Of a stretch of DNA of 64,000 nucleotides, positions 1-7,931 are shown piece by piece. This DNA is from Streptomyces canus (GTDB lineage Bacteria > Actinomycetota > Actinomycetes > Streptomycetales > Streptomycetaceae), in NCBI RefSeq assembly GCF_041435015.1, contig NZ_CP107989.1:1674001-1738000 (forward strand). The letters are read 5' to 3'. The position numbers were made by a program, and so were the translations under genes. Numbering within the stretch: the first letter of the stretch is position 1; each line of letters opens with the position of its first letter. A model generated the notes under the pieces. That model ran no database searches, was not told where the DNA came from, and was given only the letters and a program-made list of their open reading frames with translations.

Positions 1-603
1 CTCGCCGTCGAGCGCGGCCGGCATCCCGGTGTTCGGCAGCACCTTCCAGGAGCGGCCGCCGTCGGCGGTCGACAGGATGCGGAACTTCCCGTCCACCGGG
101 TCGCTCATGGCGAGGCCGTGGCGGTGGTCGAAGAAGGTGAGGCAGTCGTAGAAGGCCTTGGCGTCGGTGTTGCGGAAGGACTCGGTCCAGGTCGCGCCGC
201 CGTCGTCGGTGCGGTACACACGGGACGCCTCGCCCTCTCCGATGGCCAGGACCACGGCCCGGCGCGCGTCGAAGGACTCGATGTCGCGGAACTGGAGTTC
301 GGCGGTGCCGGGCGGCGAGACGTTTCGCCAGCTCGCGCCGCCGTCCGTGGTGCGCAGCACGGTGCCCTGGGTACCGGCCAGCCAGGCGGTGTCCCGGCTG
401 ACGGCCGACAACCCACGGAACCGCACCTCAGGGGTACCGCTGTCCTTGAGCTCCCAGTGCGGAGTGCGGCCGTCGGGATCGTGCGCCTCGGCCGGTACGG
501 CGGCCAGGGCGGCCAGCGCCGCCGCACAGGCCACCCCCACGGCGATGGTCCGGCTCGTCAGGCCCGTACATCTCTTGCCTCGCGTGTTTCCCAAGCGCCT
601 CAT
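1..603 (-). CDS. Secreted BNR/YCF48-like beta-propeller protein (3' part cut by window edge)
   Basis: The gene starts at an ATG at 603 and runs off the left edge, so 201 codons are visible. The N-terminus has an Arg-rich stretch, a hydrophobic core and an Ala-rich end (VPAEA) before HDPDG, a good Sec signal peptide. After it come repeated blades with the BNR/Asp-box signature: TTDGGASW, TDDGGATW and TADGGRSW. This pattern is typical of exported YCF48/Hcf136-like or sortilin-type propellers, often annotated as oxidoreductases. The repeats support fold and export, not an enzymatic reaction. The C-terminus is unseen. Confidence 0.75.
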   Translation of the reverse strand, partial: MRRLGNTRGKRCTGLTSRTIAVGVACAAALAALAAVPAEAHDPDGRTPHWELKDSGTPEVRFRGLSAVSRDTAWLAGTQGTVLRTTDGGASWRNVSPPGTAELQFRDIESFDARRAVVLAIGEGEASRVYRTDDGGATWTESFRNTDAKAFYDCLTFFDHRHGLAMSDPVDGKFRILSTADGGRSWKVLPNTGMPAALDGE

Positions 604-845
604 GGCGGGCGAAGCTAGCCCACGCTCCCGGCGCCGTCCAGATGCCCTCGGTCGTCCGCCCGGGGGTGCGGGGGTCGCCCCAAGTGCCCCTAGGGGCACG
701 GGAAGACGACTGAATCACACTGGTGCATGAAGACGGTGACAGAGGTCACTCGACTTTCGTGTACACGGATTGGCTCATTCCGTCGTCTCTTCCAGTGCCC
801 GTCCTCACCCCTAAGCCCCACCAGCCGTCATAAGGGAGCAAGGCG

Positions 846-1262
846 TTGTCCACCGTCATCGAGCAGCCCGTCGAGGCCCGTCTCGTCGCCGCGGCACCGC
901 GGATGCCGAGCATTCCCGCCACACTGCACTACGACCGCTGTGATCCGTTCGCGGTCCGTATGACCTTCCCCGCCCCGGCCACCCTGGAGGGGGTCGAGGT
1001 CTGCTGGACCTTCAGCCGCGATCTGCTCAGCACCGGCCTGCACGAGCCCGAGGGCCACGGCGACGTCCGGGTGCGGCCGTACGGCTACGACCGCACCGTT
1101 CTCGAGTTCCACGCCCCCGAGGGCACCGCCGTCGTGCATGTGCGCACGGGTGAGCTGCGCCGGTTCCTGGAGGCGACGAACGATCTGGTGCCGACCGGCC
1201 TGGAGCACCTCCAGCTCGACCTCGACCACGACCTGGCGGAGCTGATGCGGGACGCCTACTGA
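846..1262 (+). CDS. ssgD: SsgA-like (SALP) sporulation/cell-division protein, probably SsgD
   Basis: This 138-residue protein belongs to the SsgA/SsgB family, found only in sporulating actinomycetes, whose members steer septum site choice and wall remodelling. Family hallmarks visible are the aromatic/hydrophobic W-x-F-S/A-R-D-L-L block (CWTFSRDLL, residues about 54-62), the G-x-G-D-V-R-V-x-P motif (GHGDVRVRP) and the C-terminal LDLDHDLAELM helix. The start is TTG at 846, preceded by GGGAGCAAGG. The sequence fits my memory of SsgD better than SsgB, and the neighbouring ABC-F ATPase and small laccase support this. The paralogue assignment is less certain than the family. Confidence 0.8.
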   Translation: MSTVIEQPVEARLVAAAPRMPSIPATLHYDRCDPFAVRMTFPAPATLEGVEVCWTFSRDLLSTGLHEPEGHGDVRVRPYGYDRTVLEFHAPEGTAVVHVRTGELRRFLEATNDLVPTGLEHLQLDLDHDLAELMRDAY

Positions 1263-1755
1263 GGCGGGCCACCGAAGAGGACGTTGAGCTCGCCGTGGTC
1301 GAGCCCGTCGGCCGGCTCGGCGACGGGCGGGTGCCGGATCCGGCCATGACGTTCATCTGTCCGTCCACGCCGTCGACCAGGAGTTCGACGGTCCCCGGGT
1401 CGACGGCCCCGGGGACGAAGCTCCCGTCGGCAGCCACGGCGAGGTAGGCGGCGGCCCGCTCCCCTACCGGTCCGGTGCGGTGCGGTGCGGTGCGGTGCGG
1501 TGCAGGAACGATCCGGGCGTTCACGAACACCGGCACGCCCTCGGCGTCGGCGGCCTCGCTGGCCGCGGCGACACGCTCGGCCGGCTCATCGATCGCCCGC
1601 TCTCGATGTCCGCGCTGACCAGCACGCCGACCTCGGCGGCGATCCGTCTCACGGCCCCCAGAGCCTGCTCCCGGTCCAAGCGGTCACGTTCCGCAGCGCC
1701 CAGGGTTCAGCAGAGCCCGGCTCTCGTGCCGGCCACGGCGGCGCCGCGCCGGTGT
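1263..1755 (-). pseudogene. Decayed isocitrate lyase/PEP mutase-family gene
   Basis: No intact frame spans this stretch, but minus-strand translation in shifting frames gives an ordered series of family-like segments. These are a helix ending in AVRRIAAEVGVLVSADIESG (near 1600-1670), AERVAAASEAADAEGVPVFVNAR (near 1510-1580), then AAAYLAVAADGSFVPGAVDP and LLVDGVDGQMNVMAG (1345-1450). They resemble the substrate- and metal-binding core of PEP mutase/ICL-like enzymes. At least two frameshifts break it, and a tandem GGTGC expansion falls where the catalytic loop after VNAR should be. It lies just downstream of the GPP34 gene. The family call is by eye. Confidence 0.55.
1474..1503. repeat. Six tandem copies of GGTGC
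   Basis: Six perfect copies of the 5-bp unit GGTGC lie inside the decayed PEP-mutase-like gene. A 5-bp unit cannot keep a reading frame when copy number changes, so slippage here may have caused or followed loss of the gene. Confidence 0.9.
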
Positions 1756-2403
1756 TCAGGCTCCGGCCGAGGCCGCCGCCACCGCCCCGCGCAGCTCATG
1801 GACGACCTTCCGCAGTGCCGGGGCCGCCTGTCCGCTGCGCTCGATCAGCTCCTCGACCCGGGTGTCGCGCGACTCCTTGCGGGACAGCAGGGTCCGCAGC
1901 CCGGCGGCGGCCGCGAGCGCGACCACGGCCGCGTCCCGGTCGGAGATGTCCACGGCCGGGACCGGCCCCCGCAGGATCCCTAGTGCCTCCTCCTGGAGCG
2001 CCTCCACCGCGGCCGGGCGCGCCAGGTCGTACTCGACCGTGGGGAACAGCCCGAGGGCCCGCCTCTTCCGCGCCCGCAGAGATCCCCCGGCGGCAAGCTG
2101 TTCCCGTACGGCGTCCAGGGTGATCCGGGCGTGGAGCGTCACCCAGGACTGCCACCGGTGCGGCCGGGATTCGCGGACCAGTTCGAGAAGTCCGTCCAGG
2201 ACGGCGTCGCCGGTGGACGCGTCCATGTCGACCGGCGTGGCGATGCCGTCGTCGTCGACGAGCAGCCCGCGCTGGGCCAGCTCGGTGAGCGCACCGGCCC
2301 GGACCAGCTGGGGAATCTGTGCGACACCGGTGATCTCGGACTTCGAGGTGTCCCAGGCCAGCAGGTAGAGGTGAGCCGGCAGGGAGAGCGGGCCGACGGG
2401 CAC
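1756..2403 (-). CDS. GPP34 (GOLPH3/Vps74-like) family protein
   Basis: This 215-residue protein has the actinobacterial GPP34 layout. It starts SLPAHLYLLAWD, has a helical repeat region with LVRAGALTELAQRGLL, a long amphipathic middle section with ARKRRALGLFPTVEYDL, and an Ala-rich helical C-terminus. Eukaryotic relatives bind phosphatidylinositol-4-phosphate; the bacterial role is unknown and may involve the membrane surface. The GTG start at 2403 has a strong AGGAGG just upstream. It is divergent from the ABC-F gene, with about 280 bp between. Confidence 0.75.
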   Translation of the reverse strand: MPVGPLSLPAHLYLLAWDTSKSEITGVAQIPQLVRAGALTELAQRGLLVDDDGIATPVDMDASTGDAVLDGLLELVRESRPHRWQSWVTLHARITLDAVREQLAAGGSLRARKRRALGLFPTVEYDLARPAAVEALQEEALGILRGPVPAVDISDRDAAVVALAAAAGLRTLLSRKESRDTRVEELIERSGQAAPALRKVVHELRGAVAAASAGA

Positions 2404-2429
2404 GGGGCCTCCTAAGGAGCATTAACTCG

Positions 2430-2458
2430 TTGACAGCCCTGCGGCCGCCTCGTACGTT
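2430..2458 (+). promoter_or_regulatory. Candidate housekeeping-type promoter for the ABC-F gene
   Basis: TTGACA (2430-2435) and TACGTT (2453-2458) are spaced by 17 bp and face the ABC-F gene. This fits a Streptomyces HrdB-type promoter and would give a transcript leader of roughly 220 nt. Confidence 0.45.
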
Positions 2459-2525
2459 GTACAACGGTTCTGTTGTCGTCGATCGGAGAAGGACGTTGCT
2501 CGTCTGAGGTCCTGAGACACCGTGT

Positions 2526-2544
2526 CACACACCTGAGGTGTGTG
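2526..2544. promoter_or_regulatory. Perfect 19-bp dyad in the ABC-F leader
   Basis: CACACACCT and AGGTGTGTG form 9-bp arms around one central base, about 140 bp before the ABC-F start and inside the predicted leader. It could be a repressor site or an RNA hairpin. A frame open from GTG 2540 continues into the ABC-F gene, so an attenuation-type leader is possible but unproven. Confidence 0.4.
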
Positions 2545-2686
2545 CGCTGCGTGCGACCTCGGCACACGAGCCGTTCCGACGAGCCGGGCCCTGTCCCCGC
2601 CCTCCGGTTTCCTCTCGTCTCCCGTCGCCGCGGGTGTCTCGATACGCGTTTGCCCCTTCTCGCTTCGAGCAACCGCGGAGACTCGT

Positions 2687-4309
2687 ATGTCTACTTCCAT
2701 CACCTGCACCTCGCTCGCCTTCTCCTGGCCCGACGGCACCCCCGTCCTCGAGGGCCTCGACATCGCCTTCGGCCCCGGCCGGACCGGTCTCGTCGGCATC
2801 AACGGGTCGGGGAAATCAACCCTGTTGAAACTCATCGCCGGTGAACTCACTCCGGCCGACGGTGCCGTACGGGTGGCGGGCGAGGTCGCTCACCTCCCGC
2901 AGAACGTCACGCTCGACACCGGCCTGAAGGTCGACGAGGCGCTCGGCATCGCCGCGCAGCGCGCCGCCCTGCACGCCATCGAGGCGGGCGACGTGGCCGA
3001 GGAGCACTTCGAGACGGTCGGCGACGACTGGGACGTGGAGGAGCGGGCCCTGGCCACTCTCGGCGAACTCGGGCTCGGCCACATCGAGTTGGACCGCCGG
3101 ATCGGCGAGGTCTCGGGCGGCGAGTCGGTGCTGCTGCGGCTGGCGGCGCTGCTGCTGCGCCGCCCGGACGTCCTGCTTCTCGACGAGCCCACCAACAACC
3201 TCGACCTGTACGCCCGCAGGCGCCTGTACACGGCCGTCGCCTCCTGGCCCGGGGTCATGGTCGTGGTCAGCCACGACCGCGAACTCCTCGACCTGGTCGA
3301 CCAGATCGCCGATCTGCGCTCCGGGGAGGTCACCTGGTACGGCGGCAACTTCTCCGCCTACGAGGAGGCCCTGGCCGTCGAACAGGACGCGGCGGAGCGG
3401 ATGGTGCGGGTCGCCGAATCCGACTTCCGCAAGCAGAAACGCGAACTGGTCGACGCCCAGGTCAAGTTGGCACGGCGCAAGCGGTACGGCCAGAAGATGT
3501 TCGAGCAGAAGCGTGAGCCGAAGATCGTCATGGGGGCGCGCAAGCGGTCGGCACAGGAGTCCGCGGGCAAGCACCGCATCATGCACGAGGAGAAACTCGC
3601 CGAGGCCAAGGACCGGCTCGACGAGGCGGTGGAGGCCGTGCGGGACGACGACGAGATCCGCGTCGACCTGCCGCACACGGCCGTGCCGCCGGGCCGTACG
3701 GTGCTGACCCTCATGAACCTGGAACTCGCCTACGGCGCACAGGTGAAGGGCGGGCTCGATCTGCGGGGCCCCGAGCGGGTCGCGCTGATCGGGCGCAACG
3801 GCGCGGGCAAGACGACGCTGCTGCGCACGATCGCCGGGGAACTGGAGCCGGTGTCGGGCGAGGCGACGGCGCATGTCCCGCTCCGCTTCCTGCCCCAGCG
3901 CCTGGACGTCCTCGACGGCGAGCTGTCGGTCGCCGAGAACGTGGCCCGGTTCGCGCCGGGTGCCACCAACAACCGGGTGCGGGCCCGTCTCGCCCGCTTC
4001 CTGTTCCGGGGCGCCAGGGCCGACCAGCAGGCGTCGACGCTGTCCGGTGGCGAACGCTTCCGGGCGGCCCTGGCCGCGCTGATGCTGGCGGAGCCCGCAC
4101 CTCAGCTGCTCATGCTCGACGAGCCGACGAACAACCTCGACATGGCGAGCGTGCGGCAACTGACATCAGCCCTGGAGTCGTACGAGGGCGCGCTGGTCGT
4201 GGCCAGTCACGACCTGCCGTTCCTGGAGTCGCTCGCCATCACGCGCTGGCTGATGCTGGACGGTGAGCTGCGGGAGGTCACTCCGGAGGCCCTGGAGTTC
4301 CCTGCGTAG
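2687..4309 (+). CDS. ABC-F subfamily ATPase (ribosome-associated, no membrane domain)
   Basis: This 540-residue protein has two nucleotide-binding domains and no transmembrane segment. Walker A motifs are GINGSGKST (residues 37-45) and GRNGAGKTT; signatures are SGGE and LSGGER; both Walker B regions read LDEPTNNLD. The charged helical linker between the domains (about 230-340, rich in Lys/Arg/Glu) is the ABC-F interdomain arm that reaches into the ribosomal exit site. Known members regulate translation or protect ribosomes from antibiotics. The ATG at 2687 matches the MSTSITCTSLAF beginning usual for relatives. Its 3' end overlaps the convergent MerR-like gene by 32 bp. Confidence 0.85.
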   Translation: MSTSITCTSLAFSWPDGTPVLEGLDIAFGPGRTGLVGINGSGKSTLLKLIAGELTPADGAVRVAGEVAHLPQNVTLDTGLKVDEALGIAAQRAALHAIEAGDVAEEHFETVGDDWDVEERALATLGELGLGHIELDRRIGEVSGGESVLLRLAALLLRRPDVLLLDEPTNNLDLYARRRLYTAVASWPGVMVVVSHDRELLDLVDQIADLRSGEVTWYGGNFSAYEEALAVEQDAAERMVRVAESDFRKQKRELVDAQVKLARRKRYGQKMFEQKREPKIVMGARKRSAQESAGKHRIMHEEKLAEAKDRLDEAVEAVRDDDEIRVDLPHTAVPPGRTVLTLMNLELAYGAQVKGGLDLRGPERVALIGRNGAGKTTLLRTIAGELEPVSGEATAHVPLRFLPQRLDVLDGELSVAENVARFAPGATNNRVRARLARFLFRGARADQQASTLSGGERFRAALAALMLAEPAPQLLMLDEPTNNLDMASVRQLTSALESYEGALVVASHDLPFLESLAITRWLMLDGELREVTPEALEFPA

Positions 4310-4994
4310 CGTCCACGGCGGTGACGACGGCCGCCAGATCCGCGCCCGCCCGGAGCAGCGCCACGCTCCGGGCGGCGAGCTGGTCGAGCCGTCCCCGCAG
4401 GATGCGCCGGGCGTCCTCCAGTCCGTCGCGGCCGTCCAGGGAGCCCATGACCTCACGCACGGCCGGAATGCCGTAACCGCCCGCGCGCAGGGCGGCGACG
4501 ACCCGTGCCGCCCCGACGGCCGCCGGCCCGTAGCGACGCGCGCGCAGGGTGGTCACCCGCTCGGGGAGCACAAGCCCTTCCTGCTCCCAGAACCTGAGGG
4601 TGGAGGACCGCACTCCGAGCGCCTCCGCGAGCTGCGTGATGGTCATGGACTCGTCGTCCCGGCCGTCCTCTTCGGCCTGGATGCCCTGGAGCGCCCGCTG
4701 GGCGCGCAGAGCCTCCTCGCGTTCCCGCGCGAGCCGGGCGTGGACCGCGTCGATCTCCGCGGCCGCCTTTTCGATCGTCGCCGTCCGCAGCTCGGCGAGC
4801 AGGCGCCGGGACTCGACGGGGCCGACGGCACCGGCGAGTCCCCGATAGGCGCGCAGAGCGTGCACGTGGAGCGGCGTGTAGGAGCGGTAGCCGTTGTCCG
4901 ACCGTACGGCCGGCGGAATCACCCCCAGCCGCTCCAGGTCGCGCACCTGCTGCACCGAGTACCCGGACTCCCTGGCGACGTCGACGGTGCGCAT
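4278..4994 (-). CDS. Transcriptional regulator with two MerR-type HTH motifs
   Basis: The 238-residue protein carries two MerR-like winged-helix segments. The first, at the N-terminus, reads VDVARESGYSVQQVRDLERLG followed by NGYRSYT. The second, about residues 117-180, reads MTITQLAEALGVRSSTLRFW followed by RARRYGP. A Glu/Ala-rich helix (about 60-115) joins them and a helical tail follows. Ordinary MerR proteins have one such domain and a ligand or dimerisation tail. No metal-binding Cys cluster is visible. The ATG at 4994 was chosen because the HTH begins at once after it. It diverges from the DUF6194 gene over a short region with direct repeats. Confidence 0.8.
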   Translation of the reverse strand: MRTVDVARESGYSVQQVRDLERLGVIPPAVRSDNGYRSYTPLHVHALRAYRGLAGAVGPVESRRLLAELRTATIEKAAAEIDAVHARLAREREEALRAQRALQGIQAEEDGRDDESMTITQLAEALGVRSSTLRFWEQEGLVLPERVTTLRARRYGPAAVGAARVVAALRAGGYGIPAVREVMGSLDGRDGLEDARRILRGRLDQLAARSVALLRAGADLAAVVTAVDATQGTPGPPE

Positions 4995-5010
4995 CGTTCG
5001 GCCAACCCCA

Positions 5011-5044
5011 CATGAGCACTTGAAGGTCACGCTTGAACCATGAG
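5011..5044. promoter_or_regulatory. Repeat-rich operator candidate between MerR-like and DUF6194 genes
   Basis: CTTGAA occurs at 5019-5024 and 5032-5037, flanked by CATGAG at 5011-5016 and 5039-5044. The repeats fill the 45-bp gap between the two divergent starts, so one bound regulator could control both genes. The right CATGAG contains the DUF6194 start codon at 5040, which suggests a very short or leaderless transcript. Confidence 0.45.
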
Positions 5045-5480
5045 TATGGAGCAGATCATCGAGACCGTGCGCGGCTTCGAGGGGGCGCTCGTGGTCGTCC
5101 CGGAGCCGGGTGGGGACTTTCCCGAGATCGCGTGGGGCGACGCGTTCTTCTATTACGCCCCCGACGGCCGGATACCCCCGGCCACACAGCCCTACGGCAC
5201 GATCGTCACCAAGAACTACCCCGACGACAGCGCGTCCGACCTCGACCCCCCGGGCCGCTGGCGGGTCAACGTCCATGTCGGCCGGACGGCGCTTCCGGAA
5301 CTTGTCGGGGCGCGGTACGACCTCGCGGCGGCCGACGTGGTGCTGCCGCACCCGGTCTACGGCCCCCTCGGCTGGATCTGCGTCGTGAATCCGGGCGAGC
5401 GGACGACCGGGACCGTCGTACGACTGCTGCGTGAGGCCCACGAGGCGGCACGCGCGCGTGCGGCGCGGCGGCGCTCGTGA
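5040..5480 (+). CDS. DUF6194-type conserved protein
   Basis: This 146-residue soluble protein matches a family found widely in actinomycetes and of unknown function. Recognisable blocks are EIAWGDAFFYYAPDG, PYGTIVTKNYPDD and NPGERTTGTV near the C-terminus. There is no signal peptide or membrane segment. It starts at ATG 5040, with a second ATG two codons on, and no clear Shine-Dalgarno sequence. The layout, divergent with a MerR-like regulator over a repeat-bearing gap, suggests control by that regulator. No catalytic residues can be assigned by eye. Confidence 0.65.
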   Translation: MSMEQIIETVRGFEGALVVVPEPGGDFPEIAWGDAFFYYAPDGRIPPATQPYGTIVTKNYPDDSASDLDPPGRWRVNVHVGRTALPELVGARYDLAAADVVLPHPVYGPLGWICVVNPGERTTGTVVRLLREAHEAARARAARRRS

Positions 5481-5610
5481 GCCGTGGAGCGTCTCAGGAG
5501 GGCCACAGCCTGACTCCGGGGGTTTTGTCGACACGGACCGGCGCTGCATGATGGCTGACCGGCGCCCGTCACGGATGCCGCCCCTGTCCCGCCGATACGG
5601 AGTTCCCCTC

Positions 5611-6387
5611 GTGCCCAGCAAGAAGGCCCTCGTCCGCCGCCCCAGCCCGCGCCTCGCCGAAGGTCTGGTGACGCACGTCGAGCGGGAGAAGGTCGACGTC
5701 GACCTCGCGCTCGAACAGTGGGAGACGTATGTCGAGGCCCTGCGCACGCATGGCTGGGAGACCGTCGAGGTGGACCCGGAGGACGACTGCCCGGACTCGG
5801 TGTTCGTCGAGGACACGGTGGTCATGTACAAGAACGTCGCGCTGATCGCCCGCTCCGGCGCGGAGTCCCGGCGCGAGGAGACCATCGGCGTCGAGGAGGC
5901 CGTGGCGCGCCTGGGCTGCTCGGTGAACTGGATCTGGGAGCCGGGCACCCTGGACGGCGGTGACGTGCTGAAGATCGGTGACACGATCTACGTCGGCCGG
6001 GGCGGGCGTACCAACGCGGCCGGCGTCCAACAGCTGCGGGCCGCCTTCGAACCGCTCGGGGCCCAGGTCGTCGCCGTACCGGTGAACAAGGTGCTGCACC
6101 TGAAGTCGGCGGTCACCGCGCTGCCCGACGGAACCGTCATCGGGCACATCCCCAAGGTGGACCGGCCCGCGCTCTTCCCGCGCTTCCTGTCCGTGCCCGA
6201 GGAGGCCGGCGCCCACGTCGTCCTGCTCGGCGGCCCCAAGCTGCTCATGGCGGCGAGCGCGCCGAAGACGGCGGAGCTGCTCACCGACCTCGGTTTCGAA
6301 CCGGTTGTGGTGGACATCAGCGAGTTCGAGAAGCTCGAAGGCTGTGTGACGTGTCTCTCAGTTCGATTGCGGGACCTGTACGCCTGA
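5611..6387 (+). CDS. ddaH: Dimethylargininase (DDAH family amidinotransferase-fold hydrolase)
   Basis: The 258-residue protein should hydrolyse N-omega-methylated arginines to citrulline and methylamines, or a related guanidine substrate. Family motifs are DDCPDSVFVED early on, LDGGDVL in the middle, the catalytic His in VLHLKSAVT, and the nucleophile Cys248 in VTCLSVRLR at the C-terminus. GTG 5611 was chosen over an in-frame upstream ATG at 5551 because CGGAG lies about 8 nt before it and relatives begin MPSKKALVRRPSPRL. A strong hairpin follows the stop. Confidence 0.85.
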   Translation: MPSKKALVRRPSPRLAEGLVTHVEREKVDVDLALEQWETYVEALRTHGWETVEVDPEDDCPDSVFVEDTVVMYKNVALIARSGAESRREETIGVEEAVARLGCSVNWIWEPGTLDGGDVLKIGDTIYVGRGGRTNAAGVQQLRAAFEPLGAQVVAVPVNKVLHLKSAVTALPDGTVIGHIPKVDRPALFPRFLSVPEEAGAHVVLLGGPKLLMAASAPKTAELLTDLGFEPVVVDISEFEKLEGCVTCLSVRLRDLYA

Positions 6388-6410
6388 TCGGGTGTGCGCA
6401 TCATCCCCAA

Positions 6411-6439
6411 CGGCCCCGGACCTGCGGCTCCCGGGGCCG
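6411..6439 (+). terminator. Intrinsic-type hairpin after the DDAH gene
   Basis: CGGCCCCGG and CCGGGGCCG form a perfect 9-bp stem with an 11-nt loop, 24 bp after the DDAH stop. As usual in Streptomyces, no long U tract follows. Confidence 0.7.
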
Positions 6440-6489
6440 CTTGTCATGCCCGGGGAACACCGCTGGTCAGGGGTCTTTACGGCACACTT

Positions 6490-6540
6490 AACCTACGGTC
6501 TCGTAACCTACGGTTTCGTAGCCTACGATTCCGTAGGTTA
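6490..6540. promoter_or_regulatory. Triple 15-bp tandem repeat with TACG-N4-CGTA dyads before the desaturase gene
   Basis: Three units of 15 bp, AACCTACGGTCTCGT, AACCTACGGTTTCGT and AGCCTACGATTCCGT, follow each other at 6490, 6505 and 6520, ending with an inverted half AGGTTAC. Each unit, read into the next, forms TACG-N4-CGTA. Repeats this regular just before a gene suggest cooperative binding of a dimeric regulator controlling the desaturase. The regulator is not identifiable here. Confidence 0.7.
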
Positions 6541-6596
6541 CCCGGCACCGCTCGCCGATCCCCCTCAACTGTTCACCCCGTCCCCCTGGAGCACCT

Positions 6597-7577
6597 GTGA
6601 CGATCACTTCCCCTCACCTCGGCAGCCCGTCCTCCGCCTGGACCGACGCGCGACTGCTGTACGCGCTGGAGGAAGTGGTCGAGACGGAACTCAACCGGCA
6701 TCTCAAGGTCACCAAGGACTGGATGCCGCACGAGTACGTCCCGTGGAGCGACGCCCGCAACTTCCCCGGTTTCTTCGAGGACGGTGAGGCCTGGGAGAAG
6801 GGCCAGTCCAAGGTCACCGAGATCGGGCGGATCGCCCTGGTCGTGAACCTCCTCACGGAGGACAACCTCCCCAGCTACCACCACGAGATCGCCTCGCTCT
6901 TCGGCCGCGACGGCGCCTGGGGCACCTGGGTGCACCGCTGGACCGCCGAGGAGGGCCGGCACGGCATCGTGATGCGCGACTATCTGCTCGCCTCGCGCGC
7001 GGTGGACCCGGACCAGCTGGAGCAGTTCCGGATGGCCCACATGAGCGAGGGCTTCGAGTCGGACAACCGCCACTCGATGCTGCACTCGGTGGCCTATGTC
7101 TCCTTCCAGGAGCTCGCGACCCGCGTCTCGCACCGCAACACCGGCCACCAGTCCGGGGACCCGGTCTGCGACCGCATGCTGGCGCGCATCGCCACCGACG
7201 AGAACCTGCACATGGTCTTCTACCGGAACCTGCTGAAGGCGGCCTTCGAGCTGGCGCCCGACCTGACGATGATGGCGGTGCGCGACGTCATCGTGAACTT
7301 CCGGATGCCCGGCCACGGCATGCCCGGCTTCGAGCGGGCCGCCGCGCAGATGGCGATCGGCGAGATCTACAACATGCGCATCCACCACGACGACGTCATC
7401 CAGCCCGTCCTGCGCTACCTGAAGGTCCTGGAGATCGACGGTCTCGGCCCCGAGGGCCTCAAGGCCCAGGAGGAACTCGGTCTGTACATGAGCGGCCTGG
7501 ACGCGGAGGCGTCGAAGTTCGACGAGAAGCTGGCGGCGCGCAAGGCGCGGATGGCGGCTCGCGCGGCAGGGGCCTGA
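6597..7577 (+). CDS. Acyl-ACP (stearoyl-ACP delta-9 type) desaturase
   Basis: This 326-residue soluble di-iron enzyme should introduce a cis double bond into acyl-ACP, using O2 and electrons from ferredoxin. The paired iron-binding motifs are visible: EEGRH (residues 118-122) and DENLH (201-205), each an E-x-x-H in a long helix. Start is GTG 6597. The length matches the actinobacterial FA_desaturase_2 family. The upstream triple repeat suggests tight regulation, plausibly by membrane-lipid state. Confidence 0.9.
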   Translation: MTITSPHLGSPSSAWTDARLLYALEEVVETELNRHLKVTKDWMPHEYVPWSDARNFPGFFEDGEAWEKGQSKVTEIGRIALVVNLLTEDNLPSYHHEIASLFGRDGAWGTWVHRWTAEEGRHGIVMRDYLLASRAVDPDQLEQFRMAHMSEGFESDNRHSMLHSVAYVSFQELATRVSHRNTGHQSGDPVCDRMLARIATDENLHMVFYRNLLKAAFELAPDLTMMAVRDVIVNFRMPGHGMPGFERAAAQMAIGEIYNMRIHHDDVIQPVLRYLKVLEIDGLGPEGLKAQEELGLYMSGLDAEASKFDEKLAARKARMAARAAGA

Positions 7578-7931
7578 CGCCGACCTGACCGGCCCGCCGA
7601 ATATCCGGTGCGGGCCGCCCGTCGCCTGGGTCATCATGCGGCCACGCATGACAGCAGCAAGGATCAGCGGGCCGTCGGCTTCCTGGCGCAGCTCTTCGGC
7701 ACGTTCCACGGAACGGCGCCTGAGCTGATCATGACGGCGTGCGCGATCGTCTGATCCTGCCGGGAGGGGGCGGGGCGGATCGATGCGCACCAGCGTGCTC
7801 CGGTTCTGGCGACCGGTGCGCCTGCCTCTGGGTGCGTTGCTTGAGCATGGCGTGCAGCACGTCGATGCGGCGGCAAGCCGAGAAAGGGCGCGCACCTTGC
7901 CTGCGTCGTGTGCTCGGCGCACGCTGGTCGT
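7578..7931. other. 354-bp stretch without a recognisable gene
   Basis: No frame here gives a recognisable protein on either strand. A small inverted repeat, CATGCG-N4-CGCATG near 7635-7650, may end the desaturase transcript. The promoter of the IclR gene probably lies in the last third. Confidence 0.5.

Noticed and set aside
2816..4159. Long minus-strand open frame opposite the ABC-F gene
   Set aside because: Its protein has no recognisable family and it is the usual shadow of a high-GC gene.
5569..6216. Minus-strand open frame in the DDAH gene
   Set aside because: No domains and it covers a gene with intact catalytic motifs.
7664..7876. Small minus-strand frame in the gap before the IclR gene
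   Set aside because: Arg/Ala-rich, no start signal and no family resemblance.
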